A stretch of DNA of 64,000 bases, taken from NCBI RefSeq assembly GCF_000003815.2, contig NC_049991.1, positions 20,577,330-20,641,329 of the forward strand, written 5' to 3'. Positions 1 to 10,650 of the stretch are shown piece after piece. The notes beneath the pieces are model-generated. The model was not told the DNA's origin. It searched no databases and saw nothing but the letters and a program-made list of their open reading frames with translations. The DNA is from Branchiostoma floridae (Eukaryota; Chordata; Leptocardii; Amphioxiformes; Branchiostomatidae). Numbering within the stretch: position 1 is the first letter of the stretch; each line of letters starts with the position of its first letter. The position numbers and the translations under genes were made by a program.

Positions 1-63
1 ACATGCACAAAGCACACACACACAAGCACACACACACATACACACAAGCACACACACACACGA
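1..63. repeat. (CA)n-rich microsatellite
   Basis: Nearly pure CA dinucleotides interrupted by short AAG and TAC units. It is low-complexity DNA with no coding signal. Confidence 0.9.
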
Positions 64-88
64 GACATAAACAAAACTCGTCTGGATT

Positions 89-296
89 AAGGCTTAGGTC
101 ACATTTCCAAACCGGGGCCCGGCCGGGCAGATTTCGGGAGCGAAAAGAATGATATAAAATGCATAAAAATACACAAAATGTCAAAATAAGATTCATGGGC
201 ATGATTTGTGTATATTTCTAGGTATACATTGTAATTTTTCGTTTCTTAAAACATCCCGGCCGGGCCCCGGTTTTGAAATGTGACCTAAGCCTAAGC
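89..296. mobile_element. MITE with GC-rich terminal inverted repeats (family 1)
   Basis: The left end (about 90-127) and right end (about 254-294) are inverted copies of about 38 bp. The left arm contains GGCTTAGGTCACATTT followed by ACCGGGGCCCGGCCGGG, and the right arm is its reverse complement with only one or two changes. The middle is AT-rich and non-coding. A diverged relative lies at 56938-57045. It is a non-autonomous element; superfamily unknown because no clear target-site duplication is visible. Confidence 0.75.
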
Positions 297-435
297 GTGG
301 TCTAAACAAGGAAGCTAAAAATCTTTTTTTGTAGAAAAAAACACACTTAAGGGCCTTCAACTTTGCCTCCGTCTGAATTGCGCTTGTGAAGTTCGACCCT
401 TGGATAGGCTTGTGATAAAATCACGTTCCTACATA

Positions 436-474
436 CCTGCAATTAGCCCACGGGCAAGAATTTGCAATAAACTT
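436..474 (+). mobile_element. 3' end of a non-LTR retrotransposon (LINE tail)
   Basis: The segment CTGCAATTAGCCCACGGGCA followed by GAATTTGCAATAAA matches the tails at 5599-5636, 10034-10080 and 31126-31165. The last of these directly follows reverse-transcriptase-type coding sequence, which identifies the motif as a LINE 3' terminus. Here only the tail is recognisable, as expected of a strongly 5'-truncated insertion. Confidence 0.65.
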
Positions 475-541
475 GTATTAACATTCAATAAAATCGGCTA
501 ACTTTACAATCCGCCCTTCGTTCCCTCCTTGTGTACTGCAG

Positions 542-672
542 GCGTGGATCTGATTGGTGTGTTTAACAATGACGGCATCGTTTTCCGCTTCAAACAAGGG
601 CCCACCAAGCAGGGACAACCCGCACATCAGGGACGACCCGCCAAGCCTAGAACAGGGCAGGTGAAGACCTAA
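542..672 (+). CDS. Last exon of a transcobalamin-like beta-domain (DUF4430-type) gene, partial
   Basis: A splice acceptor (tactgcag) at 541 opens a frame reading GVDLIGVFNNDGIVFRFK, then a Gly/Gln/Pro-rich tail of about 25 residues and a TAA stop at 670-672. The first 18 residues closely match the last exon of the gene at 7287-9059, with the same acceptor position and phase. That gene resembles the C-terminal beta domain of transcobalamin and intrinsic factor. The upstream exons must lie to the left of the window. The tail differs from the downstream paralogue and lacks its Asp/Pro run. The LINE tail at 436-474 lies in the preceding intron. Function is unknown; a secreted ligand-binding domain is inferred from the family only. 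It could be a relic, because no other exon is visible. Confidence 0.55.
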
Positions 673-1017
673 GGGTCTGATCACCCGGCAGTTTTCTGTG
701 CACAGCCTTGAGACCCTGAGAATACCGAAACGTAAAATCGTAATACTATTGAGTTACATGATGTAGATGCAGTAAGTTACTAACTGTTAGTGCTGTAGTG
801 TTTCTAGTATACATGCATTGCATTGCTGCCCCTACGGCCGGTGAGGCTAAAAGTAATGCCATTTCGTTTCATAACAGGCATTTTTTTCATCGAATGATTG
901 AAATTTGGCACAAAGGTAAATGCACATATTGCATTGAGACTGAAATATCTCATTTTTTTTGTTCAGATATTCATGGATTCATTTCATATGCCCTTTTCTG
1001 TCACGTGCTACTTGTAT

Positions 1018-1480
1018 NNNNNNNNNNNNNNNNNNNNNNNNNNNNNNNNNNNNNNNNNNNNNNNNNNNNNNNNNNNNNNNNNNNNNNNNNNNNNNNNNNN
1101 NNNNNNNNNNNNNNNNNNNNNNNNNNNNNNNNNNNNNNNNNNNNNNNNNNNNNNNNNNNNNNNNNNNNNNNNNNNNNNNNNNNNNNNNNNNNNNNNNNNN
1201 NNNNNNNNNNNNNNNNNNNNNNNNNNNNNNNNNNNNNNNNNNNNNNNNNNNNNNNNNNNNNNNNNNNNNNNNNNNNNNNNNNNNNNNNNNNNNNNNNNNN
1301 NNNNNNNNNNNNNNNNNNNNNNNNNNNNNNNNNNNNNNNNNNNNNNNNNNNNNNNNNNNNNNNNNNNNNNNNNNNNNNNNNNNNNNNNNNNNNNNNNNNN
1401 NNNNNNNNNNNNNNNNNNNNNNNNNNNNNNNNNNNNNNNNNNNNNNNNNNNNNNNNNNNNNNNNNNNNNNNNNNNNNNNN
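1018..1480. other. Assembly gap (run of N)
   Basis: 463 undetermined bases. Any open frame crossing it is meaningless. Confidence 1.
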
Positions 1481-1675
1481 GGAGGGTCTGCATGGGGGGT
1501 CCCGACAACGATTTACGCTGAATTCAGAAGAACCCCCTATGTATTACGCTAAATCAAGAAAGGCAATTACGCTAAATTTGGTTACCTTGCTACGAATTAC
1601 GTAGAGAAGATGGTTTTCCCTACGAGTTAGAATAGGCTGCCCACGCCTTACGGAAAAGAGCATGCAGACCCTCTT
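1481..1675. repeat. Inverted-repeat element beside the gap
   Basis: GAGGGTCTGCATG at 1482-1494 faces its reverse complement CATGCAGACCCTC at 1661-1673. The sequence between has several short ATTACG and TACG repeats and no coding frame. The same word occurs once at about 14495. It is probably a small non-autonomous DNA element of about 195 bp, possibly extending into the gap. Confidence 0.45.
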
Positions 1676-1786
1676 TACGTAGGCAGTCAAACTGACCCCG
1701 TCCTGTTGCGTGCATCATACCATCGGCACCAGAGAATCCGCCGACTATTTTGAAGTCTTGGTTACTATAGCTGACTAACAACTGAA

Positions 1787-2722
1787 TAATATGGCAGGTA
1801 GGAGTGTTGGCTTTAGAGAGCGAGTAAACGTCTAGTAAATTTTCATGCAGCTTAATCCACACATAAGCTAATTGAGACGGGGGGGGGGGGGTAGAATCAG
1901 GTTGTGGTCGGCTTCTATGCAATATATAGCAAGTTGTGGGGATGAAATTTCTTTATCATGATGGTAAGTTAATCGAATTAGTACAGCCAACATGTTATAA
2001 CTCGACCTGAAACTTGCTAGGGTAGTGGTTCGTGCAAAGGTGTTAACTTAATAAGCTCCATGGTCGGTGAAATACAAACCCTTATAGGCTAGAGCTCTAA
2101 TAACGGACCTCGTGAAAATCTGTTTGGAGATGCGCAACATTTGATCAACCTTAGTGGATCTTCATGGACAGGTTCAAGTCCCTAGAGAGCTCAAGAGTGG
2201 ATCGTTTAAGAGGAAAGGAGAGAAAATGAAAGGAACCTCATAAGAGAAAAAAATCGACGCCCTCCCTTCAAAAACAACCTGTCAGACCCCATTGTGCAGA
2301 CCTGTCAGACCTCTAAGATAAATGGGCACTGGGACAGCTGTTTACTCAACGCCAAGTTGAAGGTCAAGGGTGTAGTTTGTGATCCTGACATCTCAAACCC
2401 TCCTCCTAGCTCGCGAAGAAACACTTTCTCACCAATGTGATTCTGTCTTTTCTTCTATTTTTTTACCCAGTCTATGCACCTATATATAGCTAGTCTGTGA
2501 AAAGCAAACTCTGCTGTAAGGGGCTGTAACTGGCCACTATACTGGGGCCGGCGGTTGTTGGGCGGGCTTGAATAGGTGCGATTTATCAGGCTATTATTCA
2601 CCCGGTCTGGAAAAATGTGTGGAGTATGTGGTGTTGAACTTAAAGTGAGAAGTAAATGGAACCTAGCCTGAACGAAAACACTGACTCTGTGACTATTGCA
2701 GAGCGGATCAAGGTTTGAGGGC
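1787..2722. repeat. Copy 1 of a diverged tandem duplication
   Basis: It aligns in order with 3299-4545. Shared blocks include ATGGCAGGTA (1790 and 3301), GTGGTCGGCTTCTATG (1906 and 3420), ACATGTCAGACCCCATTGT-like words (2278 and 4188), an AACACTTTCTC block (2420 and 4323) and the GTGTTGAACTT block (2630 and 4440). Identity is patchy and old. No convincing protein is encoded. The ATGGCAG followed by GTAGG resembles a minimal first coding exon with a splice donor, like that of gene A at 10651, but no matching downstream exon was found. Confidence 0.55.
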
Positions 2723-3298
2723 CCCTATTGACAGCAAATGCTACGTGAATTTAAAAGCCTGTTGATTTTTACAATGAAAAACTATTGCAATGATAAAATT
2801 GTCATGGGGATAAAATGTAAGACTGTGGATATTAACGTTCTTGGTACAATTATACACTTTTAAGACAATCTGTAATATAATAATAGCAACAGTAAGAAAG
2901 GTCATTGGAATTTCATTAAACAGTGGCTGTTTTAGACAGTTTTGCACTGTACGGTCACTGTTGTACTCAAAGAAAAATAAATATGTAAATATGTACATAC
3001 ACGTGTATGTTTATAAAGCCCTGATAAGGGTAAGAGGCCACCTATATCCGCACGTATCTGCTTCAGTTCCGTCAACATCGAAAACTATAGCTAGTGGCGA
3101 CGCACCGCGGCACCTGCCACGAACCTTTTGTTAGTTCAAAAGTGAAAGTAGGTATATCACTTTCCCCCTGTTTACTCAAAACGACAAAAGCAGCCCCGTT
3201 GAGTTACACACCGACGGGACGCAGTGCGCTTTGACATCGCTGCTATTCTGGAGTTGGTATTTCAAATTTGCTACCGTACAACTTCTCCTCTACTTGCA

Positions 3299-4545
3299 CC
3301 ATGGCAGGTAAGAGTTAGGCGGTTGGATTTACCAAATGAATTGTCAGCTCAGATCCTTGAATTCAAGAGAACTCGCAGGCATATGCTTGAGACACAGGGA
3401 GCATAGAATTAGTTAGGGTGTGGTCGGCTTCTATGTAATACAGCAATTTTTGGGGATGAATCGTTTTCTGGCACGGCAAGTAACCGCTTTAGCAGGGCCA
3501 ACCTGTTAAGCTCGAGTCTCCTTAAGTCATGGTGGGTACGTTAAACTGGCTCAATTCTCTTCGCTCCTGTTGGAGTAGCCTCCGTTTCAGTCGGACGGGG
3601 GAGCTTTTGGCCGAGAAAGGGAGTCTCCCGTGGAAGGGAGTTTCGCCCAGTTTCGGGTGGCTAAAGGCACATGTATATGGTGCTGACGAAGTTCCTCCAG
3701 TCCTTCCTATATGATGGGCCATCTATCTTATCTCAAGCCAAGTCTTCCGTGCTGCCTTCTTCTTCCGGCAGTCTACAGTCCTTCTCCATACCGTTATACG
3801 CCTGCCTATGTTTCGTCTGTCTTGAGGATAGCAAGTCCATGCAAGGGGCGATGGTTCCATAACGTCATTGAATGATAGATGATAAAGGGCTACTGTGGTC
3901 AGTGTAACGCAATATCTGTATTGTGTATCTGTGCCTGCATCTATATACTGTAGCCGGTATAACCCTGCCGTCGCTGACTACTGGCAATTAGCGACCCAGT
4001 GAAGGAAATGGCCAACAGAAGTGTATTATGAGATAAAAAAGGCCCCAGAGAGCCTGCTATGGAGGCTAGGTATAACCATCCTTCGACGTAACACGGCCAG
4101 CTTCGGAGGAACGCGACACAACAGATGAAAGTGTAAGGAAACTCAGAAGAAAGAATAAAAGATCCCCCCCCCCCCAGTAAAAAACAACATGTCAGACCCC
4201 ATTGTTCTTCAGAATATATGGCCGGCGGGACCACTGTAACACTTAACAACAAGTGGAAGGTTAATGTTTAAAGAGAGTATTAAGTAGTGGTCGCTCTATC
4301 TTGTCACTTTAATTCATCTGAAAAACACTTTCTCCGCAAGGCTGTTCTATTGTCGAGTTTTTTTTTTTTTTTTTACTTTTCAATTCAAGCAGTCTGGGAA
4401 AGAAACTGGGGCATGTGCGTGGCGTAGCGCACGTAACGGTGTTGAACTTATTTGCGAAGTAAATGGTGCACCAAGAACGCAAACACTGAGTCTGTCACCA
4501 TTGCAGAATAAGGGGAGGGTCAGGTTGATATTTGATTCCCCTTTT
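3299..4545. repeat. Copy 2 of a diverged tandem duplication
   Basis: It is the partner of 1787-2722 and about 300 bp longer, mainly because of extra sequence at about 3510-4100. That insert holds GC-rich hairpins (for example CTCCCGTGGAAGGGAG at about 3627) and a palindromic-repeat fragment at 4024-4080. It also carries a poly-C and a poly-T tract. The ATGGCAG with donor GTAAGAG at 3301 could be a tiny first exon, but no continuation is seen. Confidence 0.55.
4024..4080. repeat. Fragment of a palindromic repeat (relative at 58738-58870)
   Basis: TTATGAGATAAAAAAGGCCC followed by CAGAGAGCCTGCTATGGAGG resembles each arm of the inverted repeat at 58738-58870. Only one arm is present here. Confidence 0.45.
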
Positions 4546-4637
4546 GTAATTTTAGGATCGGAAGGATAACAAATAAGATCAATGTTTAAGGTCATTTCTT
4601 TGCAAAGTCGACTCTACATTATATCACATTACCTAGC

Positions 4638-4738
4638 TCGCCTGGCTAGATCACGCTCCTAGCGGCCAGCCTGACAGTTGCAGCAGGGAGGCCCTCATTA
4701 ACCACAGCATGCGAGACATTGTGCAAAGTGACAGGCTC
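4638..4738. mobile_element. MITE, CTAGCGGCC family (copy 1, old)
   Basis: It matches the copy at 9408-9512 over its length: the CCTGGCTAGATCACGCTCC start, the core TAGCGGCCAGCC, a CATTAA block and the ACAGGCT end. The termini are worn and no target-site duplication is seen. Confidence 0.6.
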
Positions 4739-5144
4739 ATTACCTGTGGCATCGGTGCCGTACAAACGTGTCTACAAATGTTCTCAAATGTTTTGACAAG
4801 GTTGCAAAATGACTGAACACAAACACTAGTTGAAAAGTTTTAGAATGACAAATAGTAATATCATAGTAGTATATGACTGTTCCAAAAAAAGGGGGGGGGG
4901 GGAGAAAAGAAAACAAAAAGGTTAATGTTTTATCTGTTGGACATTTCCAGAAAAGAAAGAAAGAAAATTGCTAATGTTTTGTCAGGAGCGTATTTCCAGT
5001 TTGGCACCAAAATCCTGGGCCCTAAAGAAGATCCTTCGGGTGTTGAATTTTATTTTCCCTTTTGATATAACGTTAACAACTTTATACCGGCACGGTATGA
5101 ACATACTGACCCTACACCTGCTTGCAATTGGGAACGCTATTAAA

Positions 5145-5640
5145 CTTTTACTTTGAACTATTATACTTAGAATTAGATAATTTTGATTTACGCTCGGCAA
5201 TCAGCAAAATTAGAATTAGTGCCCATCCTCTCGAAATTGAGAGAGGACGGTACAAGAGGCTATCCGTGTGTGAAAGAACGTGCAAACAATGTCAAACGTG
5301 GTGGAAGACGAAACACATTTCATGTCAAACTACCCTCTCTATAACCAAGAAAGAAAAGAGCTGTTCAAAGAGGCCATCAAATTCCATCCAAACTTTCTCA
5401 CATTCAATGATAAAAAGAAAACAGTCCTCCTTTTAACATCACAAAACCCCCACATAATAGAAAAGTGGATTCTTTCGTCTTCCACTGTCTTCAAATAAGG
5501 AGTCGGACCCAATAACCCAGGATCTAGAGTTAGCTCTCACTAGTTTTAGACTAGACACCTGTGATATTGTATTTTACACTGTTTGAATCTTGTATGTTAC
5601 CTGCAATTAGCCCACGGGCATGAATTGGCAATAAAACTTA
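5145..5640 (+). mobile_element. 5'-truncated LINE fragment, C-terminal coding end plus 3' tail
   Basis: The frame from about 5150 reads FDLRSAISKIRISAHPLEIE, matching FELRSALCKMRISAHSLEIE of the LINE at 29860-31165. It continues into the ERTCKQC zinc-knuckle start and, after a frame change, VVEDETHFM and a Lys-rich end. Non-coding sequence follows, then the family tail CTGCAATTAGCCCACGGGCA at 5601. This is the C-terminal part of a non-LTR ORF2. The frame change and the loss of cysteines (for example FMSNYP in place of FICQCS) show it is dead. The clade looks CR1/L2-like but is uncertain. Confidence 0.7.
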
Positions 5641-5839
5641 CTTATTAAAAAGCACGGGTTTCGTCAACCCTTCTTGCCCGAGTTGTAACGGCCCGAATTT
5701 CCTGATTCACCTCTATACTTTTAAAGTTAATCCGAATCAATGCAGATAGAGTACTAGTGTAATCCGGACTTATCCAGATTCACTGCACACTGATTTTCGC
5801 GCGCGCATCCATGATCCAATCCCGGACGTTCCGGGATAA

Positions 5840-5847
5840 TGACGTCA
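5840..5847. promoter_or_regulatory. CRE-like site upstream of the trihelix gene
   Basis: TGACGTCA, a full palindromic CREB/ATF site, lies 190 bp upstream of the ATG at 6031 in a locally CpG-rich stretch (5795-5880). It is a plausible promoter element; binding is inferred only from the motif. Confidence 0.4.
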
Positions 5848-6030
5848 CACCTTTGGGTTCGCGGGTCACTCTCATCCTCGGTGCCGTGTGCAAAAAGTAG
5901 CCTTGCTCCCGCCAATGAACTTGAGTACATACACGACAACAAATATTACGAAATTCTCAACTTTGTTTAGCGTTCTTCTTTCATAGCGTCCTGTTACATT
6001 CACGTTTTATATTAAAAGAAGTGATTTGCG

Positions 6031-6417
6031 ATGGCGGCCACAGAAGTGGCTAGCTGGTGTATGGAGGAGGTGAGACTCCTGTTGTCCCAGTACGGAAGCC
6101 GGGAGACGCAGACCAAGCTCAAAGGGACGTACCGCAACCATGAGATCTACCAGGACATCTCTGCCGGCCTGGCGCTGCGCGGGTACAGCAAGACGGCCAG
6201 CCAGTGTCGCATGAAGGTCAAGAACATGAAATGCCGGTACAGGAAAGCGAAGGAACACAACGACAAGGGCGGGAGTCAGGACCGAGTGTTCTGTCCTTTC
6301 TTCAAGGAGCTAGACGCCATCCACGGAAACCGCCCGAGACCTCTGGAGGAAGAAGACGTGACCTTGGCGAGCCAAGGAGGTGGTCAAGTTTACATGTGCA
6401 CGCTATTTCTCCTTTAA
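6031..6417 (+). CDS. Trihelix / Myb-SANT-like DNA-binding protein (128 aa or first exon)
   Basis: The frame opens MAATEVASWCMEEVRLLL and continues with ALRGYSKTASQCRMKVKNMK, RYRKAKEHNDKGG and FCPFFKELDAI. This is the pattern of the Myb/SANT-like fold of trihelix proteins (Myb_DNA-bind_4 type): an N-terminal Trp with E-x-LL, a central helix, then a basic third helix with spaced aromatics. Members bind DNA and often derive from Harbinger-type transposon accessory proteins. The start has a good context (GCGATGG) and CpG-rich DNA with a CRE-like site upstream. The conserved domain spans residues 8-105. The final 15 residues (GGGQVYMCTLFLL end) look like read-through into an intron, so this may be exon 1, with a donor near 6380. 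ATCCG-rich sequence flanks both sides (5760-5790 and 6465-6530), which could be remnants of an element. Confidence 0.6.
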   Translation: MAATEVASWCMEEVRLLLSQYGSRETQTKLKGTYRNHEIYQDISAGLALRGYSKTASQCRMKVKNMKCRYRKAKEHNDKGGSQDRVFCPFFKELDAIHGNRPRPLEEEDVTLASQGGGQVYMCTLFLL

Positions 6418-6765
6418 GGAGTCCGTCAATGTCTTTATTTCGAAAATGCAGTGCCACAAGAAGTAATCCGAAATTAATCCGGATTATGAAATCCGGATGG
6501 ATTCCGATTTGATGTAATCCGATTTAATCCGACTTCAACCTTTTTTTTCTTCTGAAATTGGCCACCTTGGATAGAGATGTTTGGCAACGTCTCTGGGGCA
6601 GTGCTTTTATTACAATAGTGTTGATCAATTCCAGTTTCCAAGTGCAGCTATATCTACATGTTGTCTCTGTTTGTGTCATTTTGGCACCTTCAATTTTTCT
6701 GTGTGGTCTATATGGTGCAAAGACTTAGTGTTCACCTTGCAATCATGATATCAGTACATTCCCTG

Positions 6766-6954
6766 TCTAAGCAGAGGTCGAATGAAAATAAGAGAATGAG
6801 GTTAGGTTGCGTAAATAGTAGTACATTGTACATGTAATAGCAATAGATTTTGAGGAGAGCGAGCCGGTAAAAATTCAGACTACGGCTTTTATCCTTGCGA
6901 CCAAGGAGCTTTTATGATAAAAGCTCCTTGTTGCGACTCAACCTCTGCTTGGAG
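6766..6954. mobile_element. MITE with internal perfect hairpin
   Basis: The ends TCTAAGCAGAGGT (6766) and ACCTCTGCTTGGAGA (6941-6955) are inverted copies. Inside, CAAGGAGCTTTTAT and ATAAAAGCTCCTTG (6902-6930) form a perfect hairpin. A related hairpin is at 39757-39794. Non-coding. Confidence 0.6.
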
Positions 6955-7286
6955 AATAGTACATACTGCTTTCTCTGCTTAGCACTCTGCATTTGTGAGA
7001 GAATAGCAGTTGAACATGTACACCACTACCAGTGGACTAGTAGATAGGCCCCTGCTGTAGTGGTAGCACAAAGTTGTGTGGCCTAAGGGCTTCAAAACCG
7101 AGATGGGCGCAGCCACATATACCAACATGTAATACTAAGTCTAGTAAATGGTACAGGACTGTACTATGTAACGTTAATTAAATTACTGCCTAAAGTCTAT
7201 TAATTGGTTTGAAATTTCAAACCAAATTCAAAAAACAAATATGTATTTTATATTGTTTGCTCCTATTGATCTCTTCCCATTATCAG

Positions 7287-9059
7287 GCACAGGCTTGGCA
7301 ACGGTGACCTTGAAGGTGAGAAACGACCTTGACCCAGCGTTCCAGCCATACCGGGCTTCCATGTCCGTCCCACCCCGCAGCTCTGTCTACACTCTGCTGC
7401 TGCAGGCCTCAGCTGACGACCCAGACTTCACGTGAGTTGGTGTTAAACTCATTGTGTTCATATATGGCCTCTTTTGGACAGTACTCAACATGGTTAAACT
7501 CTAGATATCAGCCCTGGAGCTTTGGTTATGCATTATGGCTAAACAGTCCTATACAAGAATGACAGTGTCTGCCACGTATGGCACATCTGCACTAGTAATT
7601 AGCTGACTCAGGTCTGTTGTAGCCTGTCGTGAGTATCGTCCAAGTTAGGTTGACGGGGATTCAATCCTGGTATGTGGGTTTGGGGGGGGTATGAGTGCCC
7701 TGGTAAACTTAGCCAGGATACTCAGGCTAGGTGTGTTCTCGGAGTAAGAAAATATTACAAAACTTGGCGGTCAGCAGAGTCTGAGGGAAAAACTGTACCT
7801 TGGCACACGACTTCAGGGAGTAAAGATAGTCCGATAAAACTCGTTTACCGACTGTTCTGGAATATTATTTAGATTTTTGTCTTTACACTTTCCATAACAT
7901 TATGCTTTCCTTTGTATACATATTACTGTAATATCTTTTAAATGCATGAAAAAAAGAAATAAAAAAGTCTGATACCTTTCCTCTCATCCCTCTGTTTATA
8001 TCTCGTGCTGAATTTTCACTTTGAAATGGGAAAAAACAAACAAACAAGGAAATAGATTAGCTGTTGTGGTCATTTTTGCTGTTATTGTTTTCCCAGATTC
8101 CAGGCAGAGTATTATGGGTATCTGTCGTCTCACATGATCACTTCCATCAACGGAGTGAAGGTGAGCGAGGCAGAAAGGACCTTCTGGCGCTTCGAGAACA
8201 AGAAGAAAGTCAAGTTTGACCGCGGTAAGTCTAACACTGTTAACTACAGTTAAACCTTTTCTGTTGTATCTTACTAGACATACTTGAGTATCTGAAGCAC
8301 TCAAACAAATAAAGTTGAAGACTTCACACTGGTTTAATATCAAGATGCATTTTGTACAATGTATAATATGCACTTTATTCATTAATGTTTTCTGTTATCA
8401 GAGTAAATCTAATGCACTTTGCTGTGTACTCAACAAAGCAGCACAACAAAATAAGTATATTACAAAGAATATCATTAAAGAATATGTACAGTAACACTTC
8501 AGTTTCTTAGTGTCAGGTGTATACATGTATATACACGGTATCTTTAGGACTTTATTTGACAGAAGCAAGCCAATGTTTTTTATCAGAATGCTACGTAAGG
8601 TTCGAAAGGTGACATGCAATTTGTATATCAATTATACACACATTGTACATGTACATATATCTTCCAAAGTGCCCCAACACATTTAAACAAATAATGTAAT
8701 CAATAAGTGACTGTCATGTATCTGTGGCGGCCAGAAATATAAGTGCCAGTGGCCCACTAAGATAAATCCGCAAGGTATGATATCCTCTTAGTACATAAAT
8801 CCAAGGTAAATCCTCCAACAAGTATGTATTTCTACAGTGTATACAGACTCAACAAAGAAAAATTCCTTCCTATTAATAGTATTGTAAATCATCTAAGAAG
8901 ATTCAATTTATAAGATATGAGCAAACTTTACAATTCATCCTCTTGTGTACCCCAGGGGTGGACCTGATTGGTGTGTTTGATGGTGATGTCATCATGTTCC
9001 GCTTTAAACACTACGACCCGACCAGCCCAGACGACCCCGCATCTGACTGTGACGACTAG
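7287..9059 (+). CDS. Transcobalamin-like beta-domain (DUF4430-type) protein, three exons, 5' end not found
   Basis: The exons are 7287-7431, 8097-8224 and 8956-9059 (stop TAG 9057-9059). All have consensus acceptors (tatcag, tcccag, ccccag) and donors (GTGAGT, GTAAGT) and the phases agree. Together they read TGLATVTLKVRNDLDP, SSVYTLLLQASADDPDFTFQ, HMITSINGVKVSEAERTFWR and VDLIGVFDGDVIMFRFKHYD. The order of a beta strand, S-V-x-x-LL, then ITSINGV, a Trp, and a final G-D-x-I-x-F-R strand is the pattern of the C-terminal domain of transcobalamin and intrinsic factor, also found alone in invertebrate secreted proteins. A signal-peptide exon is expected upstream but was not identified. The acidic tail DPTSPDDPASDCDD is short. 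The terminal exon at 542-672 is a paralogue. Ligand and role are unknown; cobalamin binding should not be assumed. Confidence 0.7.
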
Positions 9060-9407
9060 AGGGTCTCACCAAGCAGTTTCCATTCAGGAGACACTGTGGA
9101 AAAAGACACATAAAACTTTTGAGTTACAGCGTGTGGGCACAGTAACTGTGCTGCAGCAACTTTGTTTAAAGTCTGATTGCATTGATCAAACTGTGTCGCT
9201 TACAAATGGAATTATTGATAATATTAATGACTTAAGCTCAATAGATTTACGTATTATTTGAAATCAATCCATATCAATATGCAGGGAAATGAAGGTGGAG
9301 AGGACGGCATATTCTACTGTATCTACAAGGGGAGTGGATATTGTATACAATTAGCAATAAGACACCAAAGGAATCTATGCCAGCAGAATCGATGGTTCTG
9401 CCAGTAC

Positions 9408-9512
9408 TAGCCTGACTAAAATCGCGCCCCTAGCGGCCGGCCCTACGATTGCCGCCGGGGGGAGGGGGTCATTAAGCCCAGCCGGCGAGAGAGCTTGTGT
9501 AAACACAGGCTA
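9408..9512. mobile_element. MITE, CTAGCGGCC family (copy 2) with 9-bp target-site duplication
   Basis: The element begins TAGCCTG and ends CAGGCTA. It is flanked on both sides by the identical 9-mer TGCCAGTAC (9399-9407 and 9513-9521). A 9-bp duplication is typical of Mutator-like elements. Copies lie at 4638-4738 and 36460-36572. This is the best preserved copy. Confidence 0.8.
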
Positions 9513-9722
9513 TGCCAGTACAAATTCAGAGTTTCTGTCAACAGAGACTCCGATCAGGATATCTACCTTGACATCTAAATTTACATTTGTCTGTTTTTCC
9601 AGAAACCAAAAAAATAACATTCTCTTATACAGTTACTGTACTATTGGTAATGTGCTGCACTTGCTTGCAAATTTGTCATATCAAACACTGCAAAATAACC
9701 CTTTTTCATACTAAGTAAGGAC

Positions 9723-9860
9723 TTAGATATCCAGGTAATAAGATATGCCAAAAAGCAGTTACACATGTTCTCCAGCAACTTGGTATGATTTTTGGAAACG
9801 GTCAGACGTTAGGATTTCATGTCCAGTTGCTTGAGTAACTGTTTTTTGGCATAAACCTTT
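9723..9860. repeat. Dispersed hairpin repeat (ATCCAGGTAATAAGATA family)
   Basis: ATCCAGGTAATAAGATATGC with CCAAAAAGCAGTTAC is followed by the inverted block GTAACTGTTTTTTGGCATA at about 9836. Relatives lie at 35399-35530 and, inverted, at 53850-53965. Non-coding. Confidence 0.5.
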
Positions 9861-10033
9861 GTAATGACCCATTGTAATAAATGGTAACACTTAAAGACAA
9901 ATGTGTTTTGACTGTATTATTAACATAGGACTTTTCATCAGCCACTGCCTCCAAAGAAGAAGTCAAACCTCCCAGTAAAGTATGTAGAATCATAAGATAG
10001 CTGTATAGAATAGACACTTTTTACTGTCTGTAC

Positions 10034-10080
10034 CCTTGCAATTAGCCTACGGGCATGAATTTGCAAATAAATAAATAAAT
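10034..10080 (+). mobile_element. LINE 3' tail
   Basis: TTGCAATTAGCCTACGGGCA followed by TGAATTTGC and a short AAATA repeat. It belongs to the same family as the tails at 436, 5599 and 31126. Only the tail remains. Confidence 0.6.
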
Positions 10081-10465
10081 GTTAATCTAAGAGAGGAAGG
10101 AATTTTTGTACTTGGACCAGAATCTTAAATAAAGAACATCCTCATCAAATATTACTTTATTTTACCAGGCTTGAACTTCAATTTCAAAGGTATTAAGTAC
10201 TGCAAAGGAATTCATGATTACCAGTTCACCCTTCTTCGCAACATTCTTTTACTTTTTTTTAGTGATCAATATGCCAAAGGAATCAATACTTTATGACTTA
10301 TGATGTAAATCAAACACGTACTCAGACATACATGTAAACACCAATTTATAGCCACATTGCTGTTAATCATAATATGCAGGTGTCCCGTAAAGGGTCTATG
10401 ATTGGTACAGAATATTTGTTTAAAAACCATTGTAACAAAACAGAAGCAAGTCTCATGACCAATTG

Positions 10466-10552
10466 ATAGATCATGTAATGTTTGTGACAAATTAAAGTGA
10501 CCAATGGGAAAGGCTGTCCAAATGGACTTTGAGATCAAAACGCACTTTGATC
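10466..10552 (+). promoter_or_regulatory. Shared promoter module, gene A copy
   Basis: CATGTAATGTTTGTGACAAA, then ACCAATGGGAAAGGCTGT and CACTTTGATC. The block lies 100-185 bp upstream of the gene A start codon. The same ordered words occur before genes B and C. It contains a CCAAT box (10501-10505). A second shared word, TCTATGATTGGTAC (10396), is an inverted CCAAT and recurs as TCTATGATTGGTGC upstream of gene C at about 18706. Confidence 0.55.
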
Positions 10553-10650
10553 CGTAGATGCAGCTCTGTAGCATTTAGGTAAATAAAGTAGTCAGGGAAC
10601 CAAGTCTTTGTCACTTTTTATCAGACTGTAAAAACATTTGGACCTCCAAA

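Noticed and set aside
798-1604. Open frames running through the N block
   Set aside because: The residues are unknown over 463 bases; an apparent frame across N has no meaning.
1790-3310. Two ATGGCAG-plus-donor words as first exons of gene A relatives
   Set aside because: No downstream exon or promoter module was found, and the seven-base match is expected by chance; kept only as part of the duplication.
7040-7130. Possible second tRNA-like SINE (TGTAGTGGTAGC, later CTTCAAAACCGAGATGGG)
   Set aside because: The B box is degenerate and no second copy was found.
6031-7431. Fusion of the trihelix frame to the DUF4430-type exons
   Set aside because: A possible donor near 6380 would keep phase with the acceptor at 7286, but the donor is weak and the two domains are unrelated. 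Treated as separate genes.
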